From Nocardia sp. NRRL S-836 (GTDB taxonomy: Bacteria > Actinomycetota > Actinomycetes > Mycobacteriales > Pseudonocardiaceae): a stretch of DNA of 64,000 bases. Within the stretch, counting starts at the first letter, position 1, and every line of letters starts with the position of its first letter. A model generated the notes under the pieces. The model had not been told where the DNA came from. It saw only the letters and a program-made list of their open reading frames with translations, and did no database searches. The position numbers were made by a program, and so were the translations under genes. The stretch covers positions 82,090 to 146,089 of the forward strand of contig NZ_LGDY01000002.1 of NCBI RefSeq assembly GCF_001279525.1, in the 5' to 3' direction. Below are positions 26,523 through 34,899 of the stretch, piece after piece.

Positions 26523-29500
26523 ATGCGGAGAGCCAATCCGGTGACGTCCCTGCTGGCCACCGCCGCCGTCACCGCCTCCCTCATGATCGTTCCCAGCGTC
26601 TCGGTCCAGGCCGAGCCGCGCGAGACGGCGTTCGCCGCCGACGACTACTGCCTCGGCCAGTGCGGTGACATCGTGCCGCCGGGCAACAACGGCAACGCGA
26701 CGCTCGCCGAGATCCTCAGCCACAAGGCGTTCGGCACCCGGCCCGCGCACTCCGCCGACCAGCTCGGCAAGTACGACGCCCTCGTCGCCGGCTACAGCGG
26801 GCTCAGCAACGCCCAGCTGACCGACTTCTTCAACGACGCGTCGTTCGGCGTGCCCGCCGACCAGGTCGAGAGCACGGTCAAGCCGCGCGCGGACGTGACG
26901 ATCGTGCGCGACAAGAAGATCGGCATGCCGCACATCACCGGCACCACCCGCTCCGGCACGATGTTCGGCGCCGGGTACGCGGCGGGCCAGGACCGCATGT
27001 GGCTCATGGACCTGTTCCGCCACCTCGGCCGCGGCCAGCTCAGCGGCTTCGCGGGCGGCGCGCCGGGCAACCGCGTGCTGGAGCAGAGCTTCTACAACCA
27101 GATCCCGTACACCGAGGCGGACCTGCAGAAGCAGATCGAGACCGCTGCGGCCAAGAACGGTGACCGCGGCCGGCAGGCGCTGGCGGACGTCAACGACTAC
27201 ATCGCCGGCATCAACGCCTACCTGACGCAGGCGGTCAACGCGCGGAACTTCCCCGGCGAGTACGTGCTGACCGGTCACGCGGACGCGATCACGAACTGGA
27301 ACGACATCCAGCCGTTCAAGGCGACCGACATGGTGGCGATCGCGGCGGTCGTCGGCGGCCTGTTCGGTGCGGGCGGTGGCGGTGAGGTGCAGTCGGCGCT
27401 GGTGAAGCTGGCCGCGCAGAACCGCTACGGCGCCACGGTCGGCGAGCAGGTGTGGAAGGCTTTCCGGGCGCAGAACGACCCCGAGGCCGTGCTGACGCTC
27501 CACAACGGACAGTCCTTCCCGTACGCGGCGTCCTCGGCTTCCCCCGCCGGCGTGGCACTTCCGGACGCGGGCAGCATCACGCCGGAGCGGCTGATCTACG
27601 ACGAGGTCGGCGGCACCGGGGCGGCCGTGGCCGTGCCCGCCTCCGGTGACCTCGCCAAGGCCTCCGGGATCTTCAACGACGGCGTGCTGCCGGCGGACCT
27701 GTTGAACAAGAAGCACGGCATGTCGAACGCGCTGGCCGTGTCGGGCGCCTACACCGACTCCGGCAACCCGGTCGCCGTGTGGGGACCGCAGACCGGCTAC
27801 TTCGCGCCGCAGCTGCTGATGCTGCAGGAGCTCAACGGTCCCGGCATCCGTTCGCGCGGCGTGTCCTTCGCGGGTGTGTCGATGTACGTGCAGCTCGGCC
27901 GCGGCGTCGACTACTCGTGGAGCGCGACGTCGGCCTCGCAGGACATCATCGACACCTACGCCGTGGAGCTGTGCAACCCCGACGGCTCGCCCGCCACGAA
28001 GGCGTCGCAGCACTACCTGTACCGCGGCGCCTGCCTGCCGATGGAACGGCTGGAGCGCAAGAACGCGTGGAAGCCGACGGTCGCGGACGGCACTCCGGCC
28101 GGGTCGTACACGCTGGTGATGTGGCGGACGAAGTACGGCCTGGTCGCCAGCCGCGCCACCGTGGGCGGGAAGGTCGTGGCGTACACGACGTTGCGCTCGA
28201 CCTACCTGCACGAGGTCGACTCGATCATCGGCTTCCAGGAGATCAACGACCCGACGGCCATCCGTTCCGCCGCCGACTTCCAGCGGGCGGCCGACAAGAT
28301 CGGGTACGCGTTCAACTGGTTCTACGCGGACTCGAAGGACACGGCGTACTTCAACTCGGGCCTCAACCCGCTGCGCAAGTCCACTGTGGACCCGAACCTG
28401 CCGACGTGGGCGCGGCCGGAGTACGAGTGGCAGGGTTTCGACGGCGACGAGAACACCGCGCAGTACCTGCCGTTCGCCGGTCACCCGAACTCGATCAACC
28501 AGGACTACTACATCTCGTGGAACAACAAGCAGGCCAAGGACTTCACGTTCGGCGGCTTCGGCCACAGCGCGGTGCACCGCGGTGACCTGCTGGACGGCCG
28601 CGTCCGCGCGTTGATCTCCTCCGGCCAGAAGGTCTCCCGCGCCGCGCTGACCAAGGCGATGGCCGAGGCCGCGGTGGCCGACCTGCGCGCAGAACAGGTG
28701 CTGCCCGAGTTGCTGCGGGTGATCGAGTCCGCACCGGTCGACGCGACACTGGCGCCGGTCGTGCAGCAGTTGAAGGACTGGCAGCGCTCCGGCTCGTTGC
28801 GCAAGGAGACCAGCAAGGGCAGCAAGGTCTACGGCCACGCCGACGCGATCCGCGTGCTGGACGCGTGGTGGCCGCTGCTGGTCGCCGCGCAGTTCCAGCC
28901 GACGCTGGGCACCGACCTCTACAACGCCCTGGTCGGCGCCATCCAGGTCGACGAGGCCCCGTCCGACACGCACGGTGCCGCGCCGCACAAAGGTTCCTCG
29001 TTCCAGTACGGCTGGTGGGGCTACGTCGACAAGGACCTCCGCAAGGTCCTCGGCGACCCGGTGCAGGGCGCGTTCCCGCAGACCTACTGCGGCGGCGGCA
29101 CGTTGTCCGGCTGCCGGACGGCCCTGCTCGACTCGCTGCGCCAGGCCGTGGCCAAGCCCGCCAACCAGGTCTACCCCGGTGACGCCGACTGCGCCGCCGG
29201 CGACCAGTGGTGTGCCGACACGATCATCCACCGCGCCATGGGCGGCATCACCCAGGACAAGATCCACTGGCAGAACCGCCCGACCTACCAGCAGGTCGTG
29301 CAGTTCCCGTCGCGCCGCGGCCAGAACATCACCAACCTGGCCTCGACCACAACGGCCACCGCCACCGCGTCGTCGCACGAAACCGGCTGGAACAACCTCC
29401 CGCCACAGCACGTGATCGACGGCAACCCGCAGTCACGCTGGGCCAGCGACTGGAACGACAACCAATGGATCCAGGTGGACCTTGGCTCAGTGCAACGGGT

Positions 29501-29729
29501 CGGTCGCGCTGTGTTGCACTGGGAATCGGCCTACGCCAGTGGTTACCGAATCGAACTGTCCGGCGACGGAACGAGTTGGCGGAACGTTTTCTCGACAACC
29601 AGTGGCGACGGCGGCGACGATGTCGTAGCGTTCACGGCACAGGACGCGAGATACCTCCGAATGACGGGTACCCAGCGGGCCACGCGTTACGGATACTCGC
29701 TGTACGAGCTTGAGGTCTACAGCTTGTAG
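26523..29729 (+). CDS. Secreted penicillin-acylase-family Ntn hydrolase with discoidin-like C-terminal domain
   Basis: A 1068-residue preproprotein. It has a signal peptide (about 1-30), then an alpha-subunit region (about 120-395), a linker, and the autoprocessing site with the N-terminal nucleophile S401 in KHGMSNALAVSG, which becomes the first residue of the beta subunit. Residues about 935-1068 form an F5/8 type C (discoidin) domain (HVIDGNPQSRWASDW, WIQVDLGSVQRVGRAVLHW), normally binding carbohydrate or cell surfaces. Relatives hydrolyse penicillins, acyl-homoserine lactones or lipopeptides, and the substrate is unknown here. GGAGAGGAG precedes the ATG. Confidence 0.9.
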   Translation: MRRANPVTSLLATAAVTASLMIVPSVSVQAEPRETAFAADDYCLGQCGDIVPPGNNGNATLAEILSHKAFGTRPAHSADQLGKYDALVAGYSGLSNAQLTDFFNDASFGVPADQVESTVKPRADVTIVRDKKIGMPHITGTTRSGTMFGAGYAAGQDRMWLMDLFRHLGRGQLSGFAGGAPGNRVLEQSFYNQIPYTEADLQKQIETAAAKNGDRGRQALADVNDYIAGINAYLTQAVNARNFPGEYVLTGHADAITNWNDIQPFKATDMVAIAAVVGGLFGAGGGGEVQSALVKLAAQNRYGATVGEQVWKAFRAQNDPEAVLTLHNGQSFPYAASSASPAGVALPDAGSITPERLIYDEVGGTGAAVAVPASGDLAKASGIFNDGVLPADLLNKKHGMSNALAVSGAYTDSGNPVAVWGPQTGYFAPQLLMLQELNGPGIRSRGVSFAGVSMYVQLGRGVDYSWSATSASQDIIDTYAVELCNPDGSPATKASQHYLYRGACLPMERLERKNAWKPTVADGTPAGSYTLVMWRTKYGLVASRATVGGKVVAYTTLRSTYLHEVDSIIGFQEINDPTAIRSAADFQRAADKIGYAFNWFYADSKDTAYFNSGLNPLRKSTVDPNLPTWARPEYEWQGFDGDENTAQYLPFAGHPNSINQDYYISWNNKQAKDFTFGGFGHSAVHRGDLLDGRVRALISSGQKVSRAALTKAMAEAAVADLRAEQVLPELLRVIESAPVDATLAPVVQQLKDWQRSGSLRKETSKGSKVYGHADAIRVLDAWWPLLVAAQFQPTLGTDLYNALVGAIQVDEAPSDTHGAAPHKGSSFQYGWWGYVDKDLRKVLGDPVQGAFPQTYCGGGTLSGCRTALLDSLRQAVAKPANQVYPGDADCAAGDQWCADTIIHRAMGGITQDKIHWQNRPTYQQVVQFPSRRGQNITNLASTTTATATASSHETGWNNLPPQHVIDGNPQSRWASDWNDNQWIQVDLGSVQRVGRAVLHWESAYASGYRIELSGDGTSWRNVFSTTSGDGGDDVVAFTAQDARYLRMTGTQRATRYGYSLYELEVYSL

Positions 29730-29740
29730 ACCTTCGAGAT

Positions 29741-29776
29741 GAGGCCGCCGATCCACCCCCAGGGGTCGGCGGCCTC
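29741..29776. terminator. Terminator after the acylase gene
   Basis: An 11-bp perfect stem (gaggccgccga at 29741-29751 with tcggcggcctc at 29766-29776) between convergent genes. On the plus strand it is followed by tacttatg, and the right arm touches the stop codon of the minus-strand gene. Confidence 0.75.
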
Positions 29777-30636
29777 TACTTATGCCCGTTGTTCTGTCCG
29801 TTGTGGACACCACCCTGCTGCTGCTCCCCGGCCGGCAACCCGACCTGGTCGGCGAACTCGGCGGCGATCCGGCTGCCCCCGTACACGCTCAACGCCTTCG
29901 CCAGGTGCTGCTGCAGCTCCATCCGGTGCTGATCCCCGAGCTCCGGCAACGCCTTCTCCACACTGCTGATCAGCGACTCCGCCCAGTGCTTCGCCGGCTG
30001 CTGCTGCGCGATCCGCACGAGCTGCGCCAGCTCGTCCGACAACTTCACCGCCTCCTCGACGCGGTACCCGTTGCGCTGCAACCACCAGATCGTCGCCGTG
30101 CCGACGTCCGTCAGCACCTCGTCGCGCAGGTACCGGATCTCCTGCCGTTCGATGTCGCGCTCAGCCAGCTTGAACGTGGAGCTCCGCAACAACTCGATGT
30201 GCTTGCGCGCCATCTCCAGGTCACCGTCGTCCACCTCGACCTTGACCTGCTCCGCCCGCGCCCACACGTGCGTCCCCGGCACCTGCTGCTCCCGCGCCAG
30301 CTCATCCCCGAGGTGCACCTGCAACGCCGCGTGGTGCACCAACATCCGCGTGGCGCTGATCTCCGTGGCGCGCTGCACGACGTGATGAATCGCCGCGCTC
30401 TTCGGCGAGTTGTGCCGCAACCCGGTGGTCAGGTCGAACCGCCAGACGACGTTCATCTTCAGCTGGAAGTCCAACCCGTAGACCGCACTGGGCAACGGCG
30501 TCGCGAACTCCTGCTGATGGCTGCTCACCGGCGGCACGTAGGTGTAGTCCTCATGCCTGCTCGGAACTCGCCGCCGCCACCAAGCCTTGGCGGCGCCCAG
30601 CGGGCCAGGACGAAAGTCGGGCCAGGGTCTGCTCAC
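29776..30636 (-). CDS. Conserved hypothetical protein with SPFH-like N-terminus
   Basis: A 286-residue soluble protein starting at GTG 30636, one base after a GGGGG ribosome-binding stretch. The N-terminal third (YVPPVSSHQQEFATPLP, DFQLKMNVVWRF) recalls the start of band-7/SPFH domains, although no membrane helix is predicted. The rest is helical and rich in charged residues and glutamine, with probable coiled coil around residues 100-190 and a Gln/Gly/His-rich tail. I do not recognise a defined family. Confidence 0.65.
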   Translation of the reverse strand: MSRPWPDFRPGPLGAAKAWWRRRVPSRHEDYTYVPPVSSHQQEFATPLPSAVYGLDFQLKMNVVWRFDLTTGLRHNSPKSAAIHHVVQRATEISATRMLVHHAALQVHLGDELAREQQVPGTHVWARAEQVKVEVDDGDLEMARKHIELLRSSTFKLAERDIERQEIRYLRDEVLTDVGTATIWWLQRNGYRVEEAVKLSDELAQLVRIAQQQPAKHWAESLISSVEKALPELGDQHRMELQQHLAKALSVYGGSRIAAEFADQVGLPAGEQQQGGVHNGQNNGHK

Positions 30637-30797
30637 GCCCCCTGCGTACCCGACGCTTCCCGCCTGGTGAAGGTGGCCTGCCTCACTTCCCTCCAACGGC
30701 CGCACCCGTCTCGGCTGGTTCTTCACCGAGCGTGATGGTGGGCGTTGGTGGGGTCTGGTCAACTCCGTGGTGGCGGACCGGTAGACTGCTGACGCCA

Positions 30798-30873
30798 GCC
30801 CTAGTAGCTCAGGGGATAGAGCATCGGTTTCCTAAACCGTGTGTCGCAGGTTCGAATCCTGCCTGGGGCACCA
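30798..30873 (+). tRNA. tRNA-Arg (CCT anticodon)
   Basis: A complete 76-base tRNA. The acceptor stem GCCCTAG pairs with CTGGGGC, the D stem is GCTC/GAGC, the anticodon loop TTCCTAA carries CCT, the T stem is GCAGG/CCTGC around TTCGAAT, and the CCA end is encoded. It reads AGG codons. Its 3' half and terminator are repeated at 33712-33816. Confidence 0.96.
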
Positions 30874-30934
30874 CCTTTCGCCGGGTGAAATCAAGCTCTG
30901 ACCAGCGGCAACGCGGTCGGAGCTTGATCTTTTT
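30829..30934 (+). repeat. Left copy of tRNA 3'-half direct repeat (attL-like)
   Basis: These 106 bases run from the tRNA-Arg anticodon loop to the end of its terminator. They match 33712-33816 with about ten differences and one single-base gap. The terminator hairpin (atcaagctctgacc at 30890-30903 with ggtcggagcttgat at 30915-30928, followed by four more Ts) is part of the repeat. Confidence 0.85.
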
Positions 30935-30936
30935 GG

Positions 30937-31815
30937 TCAGTCACCGTCAGCGGGAATCTGCCCCTGTTTGCCGCCGTCTACGGACTCACCACGGACTGGC
31001 TCTGGAGAGCTCGCCCCGACGCCGGGAGGTTCTTCGCCATCCGGCTCATCTGACTCATCAACGTTCCCCTCAGTCCCGTCAACCTCGTCATGCCGCTGGG
31101 CTTCTGCCGCAGTTTCCGCCATCCGCTGCACTCGCTGCTGAAGCCTCGCCTCACGCTCGTTTTGCAAGCGGCGAATGTGCACCTCTCGATCTTCAGCGAT
31201 CACTGCGATAGGTCCCCTGAGCACATCAGAGCGCTTCAGCAGGTCCCCGATCTCCCGCAGGGCTTTAGCCGCATCGTGGAGGCCATACGCCGTGACCTGC
31301 TCGCTCCCGTTCTGAACATTCAGGTCCAGAACGTGGCTCTCTTCCCATCGTTGCTCCGAGTCCGGCATCCCATAAGTCACAGTGACCGTGTAAACCATAG
31401 GAAGATCACTGTTGAGCCTGTCGATCATGCTGTCGAAGAACGCACGGATTTCACGCCCCGGCGCGAAGGTCTGGATAGGCTCCTTCAGCATCCTCAAGTC
31501 AGCGAACTTCTCCCGCTCACCCTTCTCCATCGTTCGCTCAGGCGCCGGATCCATTGAGACACGTACATCCAGCGCCGAGCTTTGCCCGATGTTCTTGATC
31601 ACGAAGTCCGTGAGCATCCACCAGGTCGGGTTGGGTTCGAAGTCAACGACGATGTGTGGTCGTGTCTGATCCTCGTGCGCCCGTCTGACAGCACCAACTT
31701 GCTTGAACGCCGCCGCAACCGCGATGAGTGCGCCGATGACTGCAACCGCAGACACGATCGCGCCGACGCCTGCCCAACCTGTCTGCGTCCACCACAGAAA
31801 CTTCTCCGGAGGCAT
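30937..31815 (-). CDS. Membrane-anchored hypothetical protein of the tRNA-Arg element
   Basis: A 292-residue protein. One N-terminal transmembrane helix (about residues 14-38) is followed by RRAHEDQTRPHIVVDF. A beta-rich domain comes next (to about 175), then a long charged helix rich in Arg/Glu (about 190-245) and an acidic, proline-rich tail. The segment after the helix (RPHIVVDFEPNP, LTDFVIKNIGQSSALDV) looks like an immunoglobulin-fold region of unknown function seen in other single-helix proteins. The stop codon lies three bases after the tRNA terminator repeat. Confidence 0.7.
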   Translation of the reverse strand: MPPEKFLWWTQTGWAGVGAIVSAVAVIGALIAVAAAFKQVGAVRRAHEDQTRPHIVVDFEPNPTWWMLTDFVIKNIGQSSALDVRVSMDPAPERTMEKGEREKFADLRMLKEPIQTFAPGREIRAFFDSMIDRLNSDLPMVYTVTVTYGMPDSEQRWEESHVLDLNVQNGSEQVTAYGLHDAAKALREIGDLLKRSDVLRGPIAVIAEDREVHIRRLQNEREARLQQRVQRMAETAAEAQRHDEVDGTEGNVDESDEPDGEEPPGVGASSPEPVRGESVDGGKQGQIPADGD

Positions 31816-32260
31816 GACACGCCTTTCTGCCGTCCTATCTGCACATAGGCAGGAAGGACGGCAGCGTTACACCCCAGTGAGTTATGTCCCGCTCATCGAT
31901 CAAGGCCGTCCCTGGCGGCACGCTCGCACATACAGCGAACACTTTCCATCCCGGCATTCCCGGCATCCGCTTCACTGCGTCGGTCGGCCGGGCGGCGCTA
32001 CGCGCCATCCTTCAGTCTTGGCCACCCCAACGAGCCCTCATAGCCACGTTGGCCAGCAGCTCCGGACGAGCGCCGTGAGGGGCACCTGGACTTGCGGCTC
32101 CTAGCGCTCGGCTGCCGCGACGGCTACGCTGCCTTGCCACCGCAACGGTGCGGCCGGGCGAGTCGTCTCCGCGGTTCTTGAACCGAAACCGAAGCGAAGG
32201 TGCCGGTCAAGGAGGCGGTAAGCTCGACGAGTGGCGGACGCACAAGACGACCCATCCATT
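31816..32260. other. Gap inside the tRNA-Arg element
   Basis: A 445-bp stretch without a convincing gene. Short frames on both strands (for example 31884-32078) lack a good ribosome-binding site or recognisable sequence. It must hold the promoter of the 30937-31815 gene. Confidence 0.5.
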
Positions 32261-33472
32261 TCACTCCACGATGAGCACGCCAGCTGATGCAGGGTCAAAC
32301 CCTTCCGGCCACACCGTTTCCGCGTCCGCGCGAGCACCTTTGAAGTCTGCATGGTGCTCGCCTTCAACATGCAGTATCGCGTTAGCAAAATTTGCACCAC
32401 GTAGATCAGACCTGGTGAATCGCGCGGCACACAGAAATGCGCCCTCAAAATCAGCCGCGAGAAGATCCGCGCCGTGGAAGTCGGCCCCAACCATCAAGGC
32501 TTGACCAAAGTGTGCTCCTGAGAAGTCTCCACAAAAGTTCGCCCGTGAGCAGTTGGCCAAAAAGAAAACCGCACCCTCGAAGCGCCCGCCAGACAGGTTT
32601 GCCTCACTAAGGTCTGCCCTCCGGAACGTAGCGCCATCGAAATTTCCAATCGAGAATCGAGCGCCAGCAAGATTCGCAGAGTCCAGATTGAACAGACTCC
32701 TGTGCTGGACGCCCAGCAACTCCTCTAGATCAGACTCAAGACCTTCGCGCAATCGACCGAGCACTGTGAGCGCAAGCTGGACCTCTACCCTTGGAACTCG
32801 CGCCGGCTCTCCCCACCAACCTGTCGCTTCGTCGTTAGTTAGTCCCTCAACAGCGCCATCAGCGCTTCCCTTTGGGAGCCACTTCGTGGAGTCAGCCCGT
32901 GATGACGAAGCGATAAAAGCAGACAGAATCTCCATTGTCAGGTCACGAAGCCGGGGATCCTCTGTGGCCAGTAGATCCAACGATGCAACACCGCCGAGGC
33001 GAGTTGTAGCACTGTCGCTTCCAAGCTGATCTACCGCGCGAGTTAAGGTCTCACCCTGCTGCGCTTTTCGAGACGCTTCAAGGCCAGCAAAGCTTGTTTG
33101 ACGAGTCAGATCTTGCTGTGCCCAGTTTGCCGCGAGCTGTTCTCGATTGATGCGAAGCTGCCTCGTAGTCAGAAAAACTCCGACCAGGAGCACCAATCCG
33201 CCGAACGCCTGTATGAGACTTGTTCGAACATTATTTTCTGCACTGAGACGCTCGGCAGCAGACATGAGACTAGGAGCGCCTGTTCTCGCTTGACCATCAT
33301 TGACGATGCGTTGCGGTGCCCACATGACTATCAAGGAAAGCGAAATAACCCCCAGACAAAGCACAATCACCATCATGATATTTTGCGGCCACCTGCTCAG
33401 AGAGGGGGTTGCGGAACCTATACTTCTCGTCGGTTCGACAGTTGGCTGCTGGTTCGCTACCGACCTATCCAT
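32261..33472 (-). CDS. Membrane protein with C-terminal pentapeptide repeats
   Basis: A 403-residue protein starting at ATG 33472. Two transmembrane helices (about 34-54 and 84-106) are followed by a helical segment (about 107-260) containing LGSDSATTRLGGVASLDLLA, a pattern common in membrane pentapeptide proteins. A run of pentapeptide repeats of A(D/N)LXX type covers about 275-385 (for example ADLSEANLSG, ADFHGADLLAADFEGA), forming a right-handed quadrilateral beta-helix. The repeats probably bind a partner protein; no enzymatic activity is expected. Base composition is lower in GC than neighbouring genes, consistent with transfer. Confidence 0.85.
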   Translation of the reverse strand: MDRSVANQQPTVEPTRSIGSATPSLSRWPQNIMMVIVLCLGVISLSLIVMWAPQRIVNDGQARTGAPSLMSAAERLSAENNVRTSLIQAFGGLVLLVGVFLTTRQLRINREQLAANWAQQDLTRQTSFAGLEASRKAQQGETLTRAVDQLGSDSATTRLGGVASLDLLATEDPRLRDLTMEILSAFIASSSRADSTKWLPKGSADGAVEGLTNDEATGWWGEPARVPRVEVQLALTVLGRLREGLESDLEELLGVQHRSLFNLDSANLAGARFSIGNFDGATFRRADLSEANLSGGRFEGAVFFLANCSRANFCGDFSGAHFGQALMVGADFHGADLLAADFEGAFLCAARFTRSDLRGANFANAILHVEGEHHADFKGARADAETVWPEGFDPASAGVLIVE

Positions 33473-33711
33473 GAACCGCCCTCTCCGTCTTGCACTCACG
33501 CGAGTATGACGGCGGTTCACAGTGTGAGGTCAAGTCTGGAAACGTGCAGCCTCATCCGACAACACCAACACCGTGTCCGCCGCGGGGGCGAGGCGAGCGG
33601 GGTGACCGCCCACGGACCACGAACTCCTCACGGACTGGCTATGCCAAGCCAGAACGGATGCAAACGAACCCACAGGTCAGCAGGCATGAGCCGCAGACCA
33701 GCCCACTTGCC

Positions 33712-33816
33712 TTCCTGAACCGTGTGTCGCAGGTTCGAATCCTGCCTTGGACACCACCTTTTGCCGGGTGAATCAAGCACTGACCAGCTGCAACGCGCTC
33801 GGAGCTTGATCTTTTT
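33712..33816 (+). repeat. Right copy of tRNA 3'-half direct repeat (attR-like), tRNA remnant
   Basis: Matches 30829-30934 from anticodon loop to terminator. The tRNA part (33712-33756) keeps the T arm and CCA but reads CTTGGAC in the acceptor strand, which would not pair with the GCCCTAG of the intact tRNA. There is no 5' half, so it is not a functional tRNA. Confidence 0.85.
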
Positions 33817-33839
33817 CCCGCACCCGGCAGCCGGCGCGC

Positions 33840-34361
33840 TCACCTCACCTGCGAACGCACGAATTCCACGTACGGCTCGTAAGCCGACAGATCACAGCCG
33901 GGCGAGTAAGTGCTCAGGTAGTAATAATCGGCCAAGATGTTCGCCTGCTGCTCGGAGTTGAAGTCCCTGAACACCTTCCCTCGCAGCCCCTCGACGCCGC
34001 CGTAGTCGTAAAGCCCCTTCACGAAGAACCCGGCGAACGCCGTCGGCAGCAGGCTGAGCACGCTCCGGCCGTGCTGGTACTGGAACGCGTGGGTCAGTTC
34101 GTGCACGAGCCAGCGTTCGTACCGGGCCTGGTTCTGCGGCGTGGTCAGGATGCCTCGCGGGAAGGTGACGAGCCGCGGCAACGTGCGGGCGACGCCGAAG
34201 CTGCCCAGCAAGCCGCCCTCGGCGAGGGTCAGGGCGGTGAGGTCGAGGGCGTCGCCGAAGACCTTGCGGGCGATCTCGGCCTCGCGCGACTCGAGGCTGC
34301 GGCGGAACACAGGACGGAACGCGCGGCGGAACACGGGATGGAACGCGCGGCGGAACACCAC
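33840..34361 (-). CDS. Putative HExxH metallopeptidase-like protein
   Basis: A 173-residue protein with a zinc-peptidase motif HELTHAFQYQHG (about residues 88-99). The region VFGDALDLTALTL...VTFPRGILTT before it recalls DUF4157/Vgr-related proteins, which share a similar HE(L/M)THxxQYQ motif. The N-terminus is three near-identical VFRRAF(H/R)P units, a small sequence repeat. The GTG at 34361 has AGGGGAG upstream. There is no signal peptide. The function is unknown and peptidase activity is not assured. Confidence 0.7.
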   Translation of the reverse strand: MVFRRAFHPVFRRAFRPVFRRSLESREAEIARKVFGDALDLTALTLAEGGLLGSFGVARTLPRLVTFPRGILTTPQNQARYERWLVHELTHAFQYQHGRSVLSLLPTAFAGFFVKGLYDYGGVEGLRGKVFRDFNSEQQANILADYYYLSTYSPGCDLSAYEPYVEFVRSQVR

Positions 34362-34400
34362 GGCGGCTCCCCTGGTCGGCGGATGACCGGATGGTAGGCG

Positions 34401-34871
34401 TCAGGGGCGGCGGTAGCGGACCTCCTCGATCACGGCCGAACCGATCGTCTCCTGACGGGTCGACCCGTCGAGCACGAAGCCGAGGCGTTCGTAGAAGCGG
34501 CGGGCGCGGTGGTTGCCGGCCAGCACCCAGAGGACGGTGTCGGTGAGGCCCTCCAGGGCCGAAACAGCCAGAGGGTGGGCCAGGCCGGTGCCCTGGGCGG
34601 AGGCGAGGAGGTAGATCGCGTACAGCTCGGAGGTGGCGTCCGGGTCGCGGGCGGGGCCGGCGTAGGCGAAGCCCACCACCTCGTCGTCGGCCAGGGCGAC
34701 CCACACGTTGCCGGACGGGATGTCGCGTTCCCAGATGGGGGTGCGGGAGTCCGCGGACAGGCTGTCGAGGAACGAGTCGGGCAGGTGGCCGCGGTAGGTG
34801 GTCTGCCAGGAGCGGACGTGGACCTGCGCGATGGCAGGGGCGTCGGCGAGCACGGCTTTGCGGATTGTCAT
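34401..34871 (-). CDS. GNAT-family N-acetyltransferase
   Basis: A 156-residue acetyltransferase (MTIRKAVLADAPAIAQVHVRSWQTTYRGHLPD is the conserved front; LYAIYLLASAQGTGLAHPL forms the acetyl-CoA loop; ARRFYERLGF the C-terminal strand). The ATG at 34871 is where similarity begins. The substrate is unknown. It is divergent from the nucleoside hydrolase gene, 28 bases away. Confidence 0.87.
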   Translation of the reverse strand: MTIRKAVLADAPAIAQVHVRSWQTTYRGHLPDSFLDSLSADSRTPIWERDIPSGNVWVALADDEVVGFAYAGPARDPDATSELYAIYLLASAQGTGLAHPLAVSALEGLTDTVLWVLAGNHRARRFYERLGFVLDGSTRQETIGSAVIEEVRYRRP

Positions 34872-34899
34872 CGGCGGTCCCGGTGGCATGATCGGGTGC

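Larger units (their letters stand above)
30874..33711. mobile_element. Probable integrated element at tRNA-Arg(CCT), no integrase
   Basis: About 2.8 kb lies between the intact tRNA-Arg and a partial copy of its 3' half, the usual signature of insertion at a tRNA 3' end. It holds only two minus-strand genes, both for membrane proteins, and parts of it (32300-33450) are visibly richer in A and T than the surroundings. No integrase, excisionase or replication gene is visible, so it is either a decayed remnant or a cargo segment mobilised in trans. The repeat has diverged at about 10% of positions, so the event, if real, is old. Confidence 0.55.

Noticed and set aside
26433..29411. Long open frame (992 codons) on the minus strand
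   Set aside because: It lies entirely opposite the acylase gene, is rich in R, V, G and H, and has no recognisable domain; it is the usual antisense frame of a high-GC gene.
31884..32078. Small plus-strand gene inside the tRNA-Arg element
   Set aside because: No ribosome-binding site and no recognisable sequence; base composition does not show strong coding bias.
30874..33711. Hidden integrase gene in the element
   Set aside because: All six frames between the repeats were read; no tyrosine- or serine-recombinase motif was seen.
33712..33756. Second functional tRNA-Arg
   Set aside because: Only the 3' half is present and its acceptor strand has no partner upstream.
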